Positions 54,575 to 62,760 of a stretch of DNA of 64,000 nucleotides are shown here, one piece after another. This stretch comes from an uncultured Clostridia bacterium. GTDB taxonomy: Bacteria; Bacillota; Clostridia; Oscillospirales; Acutalibacteraceae. The notes below the pieces were generated by a model. The model saw only the letters and a list, made by a program, of their open reading frames with translations. It ran no database searches and had not been told where the DNA came from. The position numbers and the translations under genes were made by a program. The stretch's first letter is position 1; each line of letters begins with the position of its first letter. Where the stretch lies: the NCBI GenBank assembly GCA_938034875.1, contig CALHND010000002.1:288021-352020 (forward strand), given 5' to 3'.

Positions 54575-56263
54575 TTATTTTTCCATGCCGCAAGGATAGG
54601 CTTTGTCGGCAATTTTTTTGCCTTTGGTTACAATATCATAAAAACGGTAGCCGCCCGAAAAATTGTAACAATCATATCCGTTACACGCCAAAATTCTGCA
54701 AGTAATATAACTTCTCAGTCCGCTTTGACACATTACATAAATCGGCTTATCTTTTGGAATTTCGTCAAGTCGTTCTCGGATATCATCCACGGGAACATTT
54801 ATAAATCCATCCACATGAGCTCTTGCATATTCTCTGGGGGTACGGGAATCGAGCAAAAACGCGCTGCCGTCACGAGGCAGAGCTTCTATATCCTCATAAT
54901 AAAACTGTTTTACCTTACCGTAAACTAAGTTTTCTATGACGAATCCTGCCATGTTTACCGGATCCTTAGCCGAGGAATACGGCGGCGCATATGACAGCTC
55001 CAATTCGGCAAGCTCGGTCGCTTTCATTCCTGCTCGAATAGCGGTAGCAATGACATCAATTCGTTTATCCACGCCATCAAAACCAAAAATTTGCGCTCCC
55101 AAAATACGCTGGGTTTCTTTTTCAAAAATCACCTTTAACGTCATAACCTTAGCTCCAGGATAATAACCGGCGTGTGACAAAGGTGACAAAATAACCTTAT
55201 CATAGCTTAATCCTTGGGACTTTGCTTCTGCTTCGTTGATTCCGGTAGATGCCACAGTCATATCAAACACCTTGATAACCGATGAACCTTGTGAGCCATT
55301 GTAGGTGCTGTTTAATCCGCAAATATTATCGGCGGCAATTCGCCCCTGCTTATTAGCAGGCCCCGCCAGAGAAATCAGTGCCTTATTGCCTGTCACAAAA
55401 TGCTTAACCTCAACAGCATCGCCAACGGCATAGATATCCTTTACCGAGGTTTCCATTTTATCATCAACGACAATGCTGCCTTTAACACCTTTTTCGAGTC
55501 CCGCTTTATCAGCAAGGAATGTGTCAGGTGTCACTCCGACTGAAAGCACAACAAAGTCAGAAACAATGTCTCCTTTTGAGGTTTTGGTCATGATTTTATC
55601 ATCAGTTTCCTCAAAACCATCAACCTTTGTACCAATCATGAGTTTTACGCCGTTTTCATCCATTTTGCTGTGTACTGCCGCCGCCATATCATAGTCAAGC
55701 GGTGCCAAAACATGGTCAGCGTACTCGGCAAGAGTTACATCTATCTGCTGAACTCTTAAATTTTCCGCCATTTCAATTCCAATGAACCCACCGCCTATTA
55801 CGGTAGCGGACTTTGGTTTATTTTCGTCAATGAACCGTTTGATTTTAAAAGTATCCTCGACCGTACGGAGAGTGAAAATTTTATTGCTGTCAATGCCGGT
55901 CATATCGGGCGTAGTTGGCTTTGCCCCGGGCGAAAGCAGCAGCTTATCATAGGATTCATCATAAACCTTGCCCGTGCTCAAATTTTTAACTGTAACGGTT
56001 TTGTTTTCAGCATTTATATCTGTTACTTCGTGTAAAACACGCACATCAACTCTGAATCTATCCCAAAAGCTTTCGGGAGTTTGCAATGTCAACTCTTCCT
56101 CGTCGGTTATTGCCCCTCCGATATAATATGGCAGACCGCAATTTGCGTAGGACATATAACCTGTGCGTTCAAAAATGATAACCTGAGCATTTTCATCCAG
56201 TCTTCTAATTCTTGCTGCAGCAGAGGCTCCCCCTGCGACACCTCCTACTATTACAACCTTCAT
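54575..56263 (-). CDS. CoA-disulfide reductase-type FAD oxidoreductase fused to rhodanese
   Basis: A 562-residue flavoprotein. It has an N-terminal FAD fold VVIVGGVAGGASAAARIRRLDE, the CoADR/NADH-oxidase redox Cys in YANCGLPYYIGG (near residue 42), an NAD(P) site VIGGGFIGIEMAE, a dimerisation domain, and a C-terminal rhodanese domain (about residues 460-555) with active Cys in YVMCQSGLRS. Fusions of this kind reduce CoA disulfide, per- or polysulfides. Two ATGs occur; the inner one at 56263 has AGAGGT seven bases upstream. It overlaps the stand-alone rhodanese region by no more than a few bases. Confidence 0.92.
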   Translation of the reverse strand: MKVVIVGGVAGGASAAARIRRLDENAQVIIFERTGYMSYANCGLPYYIGGAITDEEELTLQTPESFWDRFRVDVRVLHEVTDINAENKTVTVKNLSTGKVYDESYDKLLLSPGAKPTTPDMTGIDSNKIFTLRTVEDTFKIKRFIDENKPKSATVIGGGFIGIEMAENLRVQQIDVTLAEYADHVLAPLDYDMAAAVHSKMDENGVKLMIGTKVDGFEETDDKIMTKTSKGDIVSDFVVLSVGVTPDTFLADKAGLEKGVKGSIVVDDKMETSVKDIYAVGDAVEVKHFVTGNKALISLAGPANKQGRIAADNICGLNSTYNGSQGSSVIKVFDMTVASTGINEAEAKSQGLSYDKVILSPLSHAGYYPGAKVMTLKVIFEKETQRILGAQIFGFDGVDKRIDVIATAIRAGMKATELAELELSYAPPYSSAKDPVNMAGFVIENLVYGKVKQFYYEDIEALPRDGSAFLLDSRTPREYARAHVDGFINVPVDDIRERLDEIPKDKPIYVMCQSGLRSYITCRILACNGYDCYNFSGGYRFYDIVTKGKKIADKAYPCGMEK

Positions 56264-56267
56264 CATG

Positions 56268-56591
56268 CTAACCTCTAATCTTTTTTCCGGCATAATTCAT
56301 TATGCCGCCAATGTTATAAACATTTGAATATCCCATTCTTTTAAGGATAGCCACCGCACGACTGCTTCTGCCTCCGCTTCTGCAATGTACAAACAACGGC
56401 GTTTTTTTGTCGAGGACTTTGCGTGCCACACTTTCAATACGGTCAAGAGGAATATTTATTGAGTTGGGTATTCTTTCCTCCCTGTACTCCTCAGGTGTTC
56501 TTACGTCCAAAAGCAGAGCCCCGCTTGTGCCCTCATATTGTTCTATATAATCATTAATGTCTTTAATTTTTAATAAGTCTAATAGCCCCAT
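56268..56591 (-). CDS. rhodanese-like domain protein
   Basis: A 107-residue single rhodanese domain with LLDVRTPEEYREERIPNSINIPL and the active loop VHCRSGGRSSRAV holding the catalytic Cys. It carries or accepts sulfane sulfur. It lies between trxA and the CoADR-rhodanese fusion with gaps of 4-10 bases. GAGGT precedes the ATG. Confidence 0.93.
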   Translation of the reverse strand: MGLLDLLKIKDINDYIEQYEGTSGALLLDVRTPEEYREERIPNSINIPLDRIESVARKVLDKKTPLFVHCRSGGRSSRAVAILKRMGYSNVYNIGGIMNYAGKKIRG

Positions 56592-56601
56592 ATTTTTTAC
56601 C

Positions 56602-56907
56602 TCATAAAAGCGCTAAGATTTTCTCCTTGGGCATATAACCCACTGCAGTATTAGTGACTTTTCCGTCGTTAACTACCGCAATCATCGGAATGCTTGTGAC
56701 CTGGAACGCAGTAGCTAATTTTGGCTCCTCGTCTACATTAACCTTGCATACCTTAATATCCTCATTCTCATTTGCAATTTCTTCAATGATTGGAGAAATC
56801 ATTCGGCACGGACCGCACCATGTTGCCCAAAAGTCGATGAGCACGGGCTTTGTTGAATTTACAACCTCATCTTCAAAATTTTCTTTAGTAAGTTTAATTT
56901 CACTCAT
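56602..56907 (-). CDS. trxA: thioredoxin
   Basis: A 101-residue thioredoxin with the active site FWATWCGPCRMISP (residues 26-39) and the cis-Pro segment TSIPMIAVVNDG. It reduces protein disulfides in the cytosol. AAGGAGA precedes the ATG. It is second in the redox operon, after the FTR-like gene, which could be its reductant. The window encodes no NADPH-thioredoxin reductase. Confidence 0.95.
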   Translation of the reverse strand: MSEIKLTKENFEDEVVNSTKPVLIDFWATWCGPCRMISPIIEEIANENEDIKVCKVNVDEEPKLATAFQVTSIPMIAVVNDGKVTNTAVGYMPKEKILALL

Positions 56908-56920
56908 TTTTTATTCTCCT

Positions 56921-57121
56921 TTAGTCGTTTGATTTATAATAAAGCATACAGTGGCAAAATCCTTCAAATTGCGGGTCAGCAACCTGCTCTTTAAATTGTT
57001 TGCACATACATTTTGTATCATTTGACTGCTCTATAACACACGGACAGTAACCTCCGGTTCGTTTAAGTCCTTCTTTTACAGCGTCCACAATTTCATTATT
57101 GGGGTTAAGTGTTATTTTCAT
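56921..57121 (-). CDS. ferredoxin:thioredoxin reductase catalytic-domain protein
   Basis: A 66-residue protein with three CxC motifs: CPC (26-28), CMC (38-40) and CHC (56-58), in the order and context (GYCPC, KCMCKQF, GFCHCMLYY) of the FTR catalytic beta subunit, which uses a [4Fe-4S] cluster to reduce thioredoxin with ferredoxin electrons. It lacks a recognisable FTR variable subunit. It leads the redox operon, just upstream of trxA. AAAGGGTG precedes the ATG. Confidence 0.9.
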   Translation of the reverse strand: MKITLNPNNEIVDAVKEGLKRTGGYCPCVIEQSNDTKCMCKQFKEQVADPQFEGFCHCMLYYKSND

Positions 57122-57151
57122 TTTTTACACCCTTTCTATCTGTTTGAGCTT

Positions 57152-57193
57152 ATTATACAATTAAAAAAACCATAAAACTGTGACTAAGTCGCA
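57152..57193 (-). promoter_or_regulatory. promoter of the redox operon with Crp/Fnr-like dyad at about -41.5
   Basis: TATAAT (57152-57157) has no good -35. The dyad TGTGACTAAGTCGCA (57179-57193; arms TGTGAC/GTCGCA) is centred about 41 bp upstream of the predicted start, the classical class-II activator position. A Crp/Fnr-family gene lies next door. Confidence 0.45.
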
Positions 57194-57198
57194 TTACT

Positions 57199-57232
57199 AA
57201 AAAATAAATCCCCCCTGAAAAAATCAGAGAGG
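57199..57232 (-). terminator. terminator of the Crp/Fnr gene
   Basis: On the minus strand CCTCTCTGA pairs with TCAGGGGGG (two G-U) around a T loop, followed by ATTTATTTTTT. Confidence 0.75.
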
Positions 57233-57238
57233 AAAAGC

Positions 57239-57901
57239 TTATATTATATCCTTTAAACCATCTATGTCTTTAAGTGTTATTACACCACGCGCATGTTCCA
57301 CATACCCGTCATACGAAAATCGTTTAAGCATTCGGGCGACTACCTCGCGTGCTGAATTTGTGTACTGCGCTATTTGTTCATGTGTCATTTTAATTTTGGG
57401 GTTACCGGTACGCTCATATTCATTTATTAAAAATGTTGCAAGTCGTCTGTCAAAACCCTTAAATAAAATTTCCTGCATTACCCACATGACCGTAGAAAAC
57501 CGTTTGGCAAGCAGTTCATACATATAGCATTTTACATAAATATTTTCTTCAGCAAGGAATGAAACCACGCCCGAATTGAGTATCATCATTTCGGTATCAG
57601 TTTCGGCAATCATTTGGGTTTCAAACGTTATTTGATTGATAACGCAGGATGCAGACAGCACACAAGTATCATCGGGATGCAGCACAAAAAGAGTGATTTC
57701 TCTGCCTTCTTCCGATAATATGTAGTTTCTGACGCTGCCGCTAAGTATTAGTATTTGACCCAAACACTCTTTTGCGCCGCCATAAATTACTTCACCTTTT
57801 TTATAGCTTTTTTTGCTCCACGAATCAGCAATTTTGTTTTTCTGCGACTCGCTTAAATGGTCAAAATAAGGGAGCTTTGGCAAATAAGTTTCATTACTCA
57901 T
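57239..57901 (-). CDS. Crp/Fnr family transcriptional regulator
   Basis: A 220-residue regulator. The N-terminal cyclic-nucleotide-like beta-roll (about residues 15-125) contains GEVIYGGAKECLGQILILSG, and the C-terminal helix-turn-helix has QIAQYTNSAREVVARMLKRF (about 165-185). The few Cys residues do not form a clear N-terminal Fe-S set, so it is not an obvious FNR oxygen sensor. The start at 57901 has GGTG eight bases upstream. It lies between pflA and the redox operon and may control one or both (inference). Confidence 0.9.
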   Translation of the reverse strand: MSNETYLPKLPYFDHLSESQKNKIADSWSKKSYKKGEVIYGGAKECLGQILILSGSVRNYILSEEGREITLFVLHPDDTCVLSASCVINQITFETQMIAETDTEMMILNSGVVSFLAEENIYVKCYMYELLAKRFSTVMWVMQEILFKGFDRRLATFLINEYERTGNPKIKMTHEQIAQYTNSAREVVARMLKRFSYDGYVEHARGVITLKDIDGLKDII

Positions 57902-57935
57902 ATAATTCACACCAAACAATAATATTGTGCGTTAC

Positions 57936-57987
57936 TAAAAAAAATTACTACATCCGTGGTTGCCATTTTCTTTATAGCAATGATGTA
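57936..57987 (-). terminator. terminator of pflBA
   Basis: TACATC/GATGTA and an inner TTGC/GCAA helix are followed by GTAATTTTTTTT on the minus strand. The 5' arm overlaps the last codons of pflA. Confidence 0.65.
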
Positions 57988-58670
57988 AGCTGAGTCATTT
58001 TCTCGTTGGTTGGCTCATTAATTTTTGCAAATGGAAATTCTATTCCCATATTGTCATATTTCACCTGACAAATTTTCTTGAATGGCAAAAGCTCGACTTT
58101 TTTTACACATTTATAGGCATTAGCAATTTTTTTGAGGTTTAAAATGTTTTCCTCAGTGTCATTTATTGATGGAATGATCACCTGGCGCAGAGTTGTTTCA
58201 ATATTCATTTTTTCAAGCAATGACAAAAACTCCAAAACAGACGTTATTGAGCATCCTACATTTTCAAGGTATTGCAATTCGTCGGTGTATTTTATATCAA
58301 GAAGCACATGGTCTGTTACTTCAAGAAGCCCCTTAACCGAGTCGTTAATAATACTGCCCGATGTGTCAAGACATGTATTTATTCCCTCGTTTTTGCAAAG
58401 CGCAAAAACTTCACGAGTAAAGTCGCTTTGCAAAAGGGGCTCTCCTCCGGAAAAGGTAATTCCGCCGTTTTCACCGAAGTATTCACGGTATCTAATTGCC
58501 CTTTCGACAATTTGTTCGGGTAAATATTCATTTCCGCCTTTTTGTGACCAGGTATCCGGATTATGACAGCACTTGCAACGCAAATTGCATCCCTGCAAAA
58601 ACACTACAAAGCGCACACCGGGTCCATCCACCGTGCCAAGACTTTGGAACGAATGAACTTGTCCTATCAT
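57972..58670 (-). CDS. pflA: pyruvate formate-lyase activating enzyme
   Basis: A 232-residue radical-SAM activase that installs the glycyl radical on PflB. The cluster motif is GCNLRCKCCHNPDTW (CxxxCxxC, near residue 29), and ITFSGGEPLLQ is the radical-SAM GGE motif. It starts at an ATGA overlap with the pflB stop, so the pair is translationally coupled. It is terminated by a hairpin that overlaps its own end. Confidence 0.95.
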   Translation of the reverse strand: MIGQVHSFQSLGTVDGPGVRFVVFLQGCNLRCKCCHNPDTWSQKGGNEYLPEQIVERAIRYREYFGENGGITFSGGEPLLQSDFTREVFALCKNEGINTCLDTSGSIINDSVKGLLEVTDHVLLDIKYTDELQYLENVGCSITSVLEFLSLLEKMNIETTLRQVIIPSINDTEENILNLKKIANAYKCVKKVELLPFKKICQVKYDNMGIEFPFAKINEPTNEKMTQLTSLL

Positions 58671-60898
58671 AAGGCATTGTGGAATGTACGACTTATTACT
58701 TCACGCTGCTGCTCACGAGAAAGTCTGTTAAAGTTAACAGCATATCCCGAAACTCGAATCGTAAGATTAGGATAATTTTCGGGGTTTTCATAAGCCTTAA
58801 TCAGCGTTTCGCGATTAAGAACATTTACATTGATATGATGTGCTTTTTTAGCAAAATAGCCATCAAGAATTGCAACCAGATTATCTGTGCGTTCTTGCTC
58901 AGTTTTGCCCAAAGCGTCGGGAGTTATAGAAAATGTGTTTGAAATACCGTCACGGCAATCATCATAGCTGAGCTTTGCAACCGAATTCAGCGATGAAAGT
59001 GCACCGTTTTCCTCACGATTTTGCATCGGGTTTGCGCCCGGTGCAAAAGGTTCGGCAGCCTTTCTTCCGTCAGGAGTTGCCCCCGTATTCTTACCATACA
59101 TAACATTAGATGTGATCGTAAGAACTGAAAGAGTGTGAGTTGCATTACGGTAAGCAGGAGTTTTTCTAAGCTCGGTTATAAATAGGTGGGTTAAATCTTT
59201 GGCAATTGTATCTACTCTATCGTCGTCGTTGCCGTATTTCGGGAAATCGCCTTCGGTTATAAAGTTGGAAACAAATCCATTATCATCTTTTATGGGGCAA
59301 ACATCGGCATACTTAATAGCGCTGAGTGAATCTGCCACAACCGAAAGCCCTGCTATGCCGAACGCCATAAGACGCTCAACCTCAGTATCGTGTAATGCCA
59401 TTTGAACTTTTTCATAGGCATACTTATCGTGCATAAAGTGTATTATATTCATTGTATTTACATACAAACGTGACAGCCATGAAAGGTATATTTTATAGCG
59501 TTCCATAACGGTGTCAAAATCAAGTTTTTTGCCGTCAAGGACACTCATCTGCGGGCCAATATGTATATCTGTCGTTGTATCATAGCCGCCGTTTATTGCA
59601 ATAAGAAGCAGTTTTGCAAGATTGCAACGAGCGCCGAAGAACTGCATTTGCTTGCCAATGGTCATTGCAGAAACACAGCAGGCAATAGCGTAATCGTCTC
59701 CGTGAAGCGGTCGCATAATATCATCATTTTCGTACTGAATCGAATCGGTATCTACCGAAACCTTTGCACAGAATTTTTTAAAAGGCTCGGGTAGCTGATT
59801 GGACCAAAGAATAGTGAGGTTGGGTTCGGGAGCAGATTTTAAATTATAAAGCGTATTTAGAATGCGGAAGCTGCTCTTTGTAACAAGGGTTCTGCCGTCA
59901 ATTCCCATACCGCCAACAGCTTCAGTTATCCACATGGGATCGCCGCCGAAAAGCTCATTGTATTCCGGCGTGCGCAAATGGCGAGCAAGACGAAGTTTAA
60001 TTACAAAATCGTCTATAAGTTCTTGAGCTGTTTCCTCTGTGAGAATTCCGTTTTTTATATCACGCTCAATGTATATGTCAAAGAATGTAGAAACTCGACC
60101 AAGAGACATAGCGGCGCCATTTTGCTCTTTGATTGCACCAAGATAAGCAAAATATGTCCATTGAATTGCCTCATGAGCGTTTTTTGCGGGCTTTGAAATG
60201 TCGTATCCGTACATTTTTGCCATATCGTTTAAATAGTACAGGAATAAAATTTGACGAGAAAGCTCTTCAATCAATTGAATTTTTTCACTTGTGAAAACAT
60301 CCTTATCAAGTTTTGCCTTATCCTTTTTCTTTTCTTCGATAAGCTTGTCTATTCCATACAATGCAACTCGACGATAGTCACCAATTATTCTTCCACGGCC
60401 GTAAGCATCCGGCAGTCCTGTAATAACATGGCTTCTGCGAGCAAGGCGCATTTCATCATTATATGCACGAAAAACACCGTCGTTATGTGTGGTACGATAA
60501 CGGAATTCTTCCTCAATTTTATCTCCGAGCTTATAACCGTATGCTGCGCAGGCCTGTCGAGCCATTCTGATTCCGCCGAAGGGGTTTACTCCACGCTTCA
60601 GTGGGCTGTCTGTTTGAAGACCTACAATCAGTTCGTTTTCTTTATCAACGTAACCTGGGGCATATCCTGTAAGGGTGGTTACTGTTTCAGTGTCAATATC
60701 CAGTACGCCGCCCTTTTTACGTTCGTCTTTTAATAAGGCGTCTACTTTTTCCATGAGAGCCTTTGTACGGTCAGTCGCTGATGATAAAAATGAATCATCA
60801 CCTTTATATTCCTTATAGTTTGTCTGAATGAAATCTCTGACATTGATCTCATCCTGCCAAACTCCATTATTGAAACCATACCAATTTTTATGTATCAT
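58667..60898 (-). CDS. pflB: pyruvate formate-lyase (formate C-acetyltransferase)
   Basis: A 743-residue glycyl-radical enzyme that converts pyruvate and CoA to acetyl-CoA and formate under anoxia. The catalytic Cys pair is in IACCVSAMTIGKQMQFFGARC, and the radical Gly is near residue 718 in RVSGYAVNF. The length fits the family. AGGGAG lies nine bases before the ATG. The gene has a structured leader read as a ZTP riboswitch; formate feeds 10-formyl-tetrahydrofolate, whose shortage raises ZTP. Confidence 0.97.
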   Translation of the reverse strand: MIHKNWYGFNNGVWQDEINVRDFIQTNYKEYKGDDSFLSSATDRTKALMEKVDALLKDERKKGGVLDIDTETVTTLTGYAPGYVDKENELIVGLQTDSPLKRGVNPFGGIRMARQACAAYGYKLGDKIEEEFRYRTTHNDGVFRAYNDEMRLARRSHVITGLPDAYGRGRIIGDYRRVALYGIDKLIEEKKKDKAKLDKDVFTSEKIQLIEELSRQILFLYYLNDMAKMYGYDISKPAKNAHEAIQWTYFAYLGAIKEQNGAAMSLGRVSTFFDIYIERDIKNGILTEETAQELIDDFVIKLRLARHLRTPEYNELFGGDPMWITEAVGGMGIDGRTLVTKSSFRILNTLYNLKSAPEPNLTILWSNQLPEPFKKFCAKVSVDTDSIQYENDDIMRPLHGDDYAIACCVSAMTIGKQMQFFGARCNLAKLLLIAINGGYDTTTDIHIGPQMSVLDGKKLDFDTVMERYKIYLSWLSRLYVNTMNIIHFMHDKYAYEKVQMALHDTEVERLMAFGIAGLSVVADSLSAIKYADVCPIKDDNGFVSNFITEGDFPKYGNDDDRVDTIAKDLTHLFITELRKTPAYRNATHTLSVLTITSNVMYGKNTGATPDGRKAAEPFAPGANPMQNREENGALSSLNSVAKLSYDDCRDGISNTFSITPDALGKTEQERTDNLVAILDGYFAKKAHHINVNVLNRETLIKAYENPENYPNLTIRVSGYAVNFNRLSREQQREVISRTFHNAL

Positions 60899-60924
60899 TT
60901 CTGGTTTCTCCCTTCATACCAAAA

Positions 60925-60945
60925 TATCAATGACAATCATTGATA
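60925..60945 (-). promoter_or_regulatory. Fur-box-like inverted repeat in the pflB leader
   Basis: A perfect 9-bp inverted repeat TATCAATGA, CAA, TCATTGATA. The core AATGACAATCATT differs from the Fur box core by one base. It lies between the attenuator U-tract and the pflB ribosome site, and could instead fold as an RNA hairpin. Confidence 0.5.
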
Positions 60946-61068
60946 AAAAAAGAGCAAAACAGTTCCTAATAAAACTGCTTTGCCCATACGGCCGACTGAT
61001 GCTCTTTGCATTCCATTGCGGTTGTCCGCAAAATCCGTCATTATGCAAAGACAAAACATTATGTTTAT
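60945..61068 (-). promoter_or_regulatory. ZTP (pfl-motif) riboswitch with transcription terminator
   Basis: In the minus-strand leader, P1 pairs CUUUGCAU (61043-61050) with AUGCAAAG (61004-61011). The P1/P2 junction has AAUGACGGA and UGGA strands, and P2 is UGCGG-ACAA-CCGCA. After a linker comes GCCGUAUGGGCA (60981-60992), which resembles the conserved 3' element of the pfl motif. A 13-bp terminator (GGGCAAAGCAGTT with AACTGTTTTGCTC, then seven T) shares its 5' arm with that element, so ligand binding would block termination. pflB is a known target of this class. Confidence 0.82.
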
Positions 61069-61074
61069 GTATCA

Positions 61075-61103
61075 ATTGTATAAAGTTTAATCCAACTTGT
61101 CAA
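61075..61103 (-). promoter_or_regulatory. promoter of pflBA
   Basis: TTGACA (61098-61103), 17 bp, TACAAT (61075-61080) on the minus strand. The -35 and spacer lie in the first copy of the 69-bp repeat. Confidence 0.88.
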
Positions 61104-61218
61104 TAGTAAAATTATTTTTGCTTTTAAAATTTGTATTGTGTACGTTGTGTAAAGTTTAATCCAACTTGTCAATAGTAAAATTATTTTTGCTTTTAAAATT
61201 TGTATTGTGTACGTTGTG
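61081..61218. repeat. two-copy 69-bp tandem direct repeat
   Basis: Copies at 61081-61149 and 61150-61218 are identical, followed by a five-base start of a third copy (TAAAG). Each copy has the TTGACA -35 and its spacer. Only the pfl-proximal copy has a -10 (TACAAT) at the right distance; the distal copy has CACAAC there. Confidence 0.97.
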
Positions 61219-61223
61219 TAAAG

Positions 61224-61532
61224 CCGTTTCACCCTAAAAAGCGCTCTATTATCAGTATGTTTTTAAACATAATGCAAAACTAAAACCCGATAAAAACACT
61301 TGTATTTAAACTAGGTTTAAAACGTCCTTTTGCCATGCAAATATGGTATTAGCCGAATGTACATTAGAAAAGAAAATAGAGAGAAGCGTTGAACTTCTCT
61401 TTTTTCTTGCCCTGTACAATACTCAGCGTTTAAATAAAAATTAACCGTCTTTAGAAATCCTAAGATTTTTGCATTCGGGATTTTTGTATCGGTGATACTA
61501 GCAGTACCATAATGATTTTGGTTGAATTATGC
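61224..61532. other. non-coding AT-rich gap with one hairpin
   Basis: No gene is visible. The only structure is a terminator-like hairpin on the plus strand at 61380-61406 (AGAGAAG and CTTCTCT around CGTTGAA, then TTTTTC). No plus-strand gene lies upstream of it. Confidence 0.6.
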
Positions 61533-62446
61533 TTATTTCCTAACCGCAAGGCAGTAATTCACATTGTCAAATGCAGTCATACGATGCAAAGGGTTTACAT
61601 TATTGTAGATTTCAAAATATTGTTTAGTCATTTCATGTGGTGTTAAGTGTTCATATATCGGAAAACCATGTTCTGAAAGCAATTGTTCCATATCGGTGTA
61701 AGAATAGCTGGCCAACATTTTTCGTTTGCTGCGCCTGCCAACATGGATTGCTTTTATGCTCGTTCCACCGCCTTTTCGGTATAGCTGTTTTCATCCGGAT
61801 AATCAAATATGATTGAGCTGCCTTTTGGTACAATATGACTTATGACAGAAATTAAAGTCTCAAAGGTTTGCTTTGAAAGATAATATGCAACGCCCAGAAT
61901 GGTGATACAGCTTATTTTACTACTATCAAATCCGTCGTGATTCAGCAGTGCCTCTTCCCACGATTCTTTTATAAAATCTGCTTCAATGTAGTGAACATTA
62001 TCAGAAATTATAAGATTGGCTTTTTTCAATCGTTCTTGTTTATCGCTTGCTGTAGCTGGATGGTCTATCTCGAAAATTTTCAATGTTTCTGCCCACGATG
62101 GCTGACGATAAGCAAAGGTATCATAGCCAGCACCAAAAATCAAATACTGCTTTGCACCAATTTGAACTGCTCGCTCAAGAGATTTTTCAGCATAGCCTGC
62201 TCTTTCAAGCGGCGATGGGGATAATTGGTTATCTACTATCCAGCTCAGTGCTTCCCGTGAATTTCCCACAAAATTAGGTTTGAAAAAGTTTATACCATCA
62301 GACATGCTTTGTGCTATTTGGTGATACTCCTCATCAGTTAACAGTTGCCTTGCAACGCTATCATTAAAAATTGTGACCTCTTTATTTAGCGAATGATATG
62401 CTCTTGAAAATGCACTTATCAGCGCAGTCATACTTTTTTGTTCCAT
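61533..62446 (-). pseudogene. SAM-dependent methyltransferase, disrupted (Ppm1/TcmP-like)
   Basis: The N-terminal 230 codons encode a class-I methyltransferase of the leucine-carboxyl-methyltransferase/Tcmp type, with YLIFGAGYDTFAYRQPSW as SAM motif I and FEIDHPATASDKQERL. The frame then meets TAA after EKAVERA (stop near 61754). The expected C-terminal part (MLASYSYTDMEQLLSEHGF onward, about 61 residues) continues in another frame, 61533-61718. The changes look like a nonsense codon plus a one-base loss in an A-run (GAAAAATG, near 61712-61720). A strong AGGAGGTG ribosome site remains. It is likely inactive unless the breaks are sequencing errors. Confidence 0.8.
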
Positions 62447-62652
62447 TATAAAACACCTCCTATACTTAATACACCCTTGTCAATCCAATTACAAGACTAG
62501 AAATTTTCTTCATTTTGTGGTATAGTAATAACAGTAAAAATAATAAATTTATAATTCCCTCATATATTTTATGGCGGATTTTTTATTGGGTGAGAAATCA
62601 TCGAAACTAAAAACAATATTGTTTATACCGAACTATATGGTTGTAAAAAAAT
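62447..62652. other. intergenic region upstream of the methyltransferase
   Basis: AT-rich and non-coding. A TTGACA box at about 62475-62480 on the minus strand is flanked by CTTGT/ACAAG arms, but there is no well-spaced -10, so the promoter is not certain. Confidence 0.4.
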
Positions 62653-62686
62653 AAAACGACAAGGTTCTTGCGAAACTTGTCGTTTT
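62653..62686. terminator. bidirectional terminator downstream of the DUF4177 gene
   Basis: AAAACGACAAG pairs with CTTGTCGTTTT around a 12-base loop. T-runs lie on both strands. On the minus strand it follows the DUF4177 gene by about 75 bases. Confidence 0.85.
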
Positions 62687-62760
62687 TGTGTCTCTTCATC
62701 TTAATATCACAATAAAATAAAAAATAGATACTCTAATGTTCAAGGATGTGATTATGTAAA

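Noticed and set aside
60251..60733. 160-codon plus-strand frame inside pflB
   Set aside because: It is antisense to a highly conserved enzyme, with no ribosome site or recognisable domain.
60925..60945. Fnr site reading of the pflB palindrome
   Set aside because: Fnr sites are TTGAT-N4-ATCAA; here the half-sites are in the opposite order (ATCAA then TTGAT), so the Fur-like reading fits better.
61081..61218. CRISPR-like repeat
   Set aside because: There are only two abutting 69-bp copies with no spacers and no cas genes, so it is a tandem duplication.
61380..61406. Small RNA ending at the plus-strand hairpin
   Set aside because: No credible promoter was found within 150 bases upstream on the plus strand.
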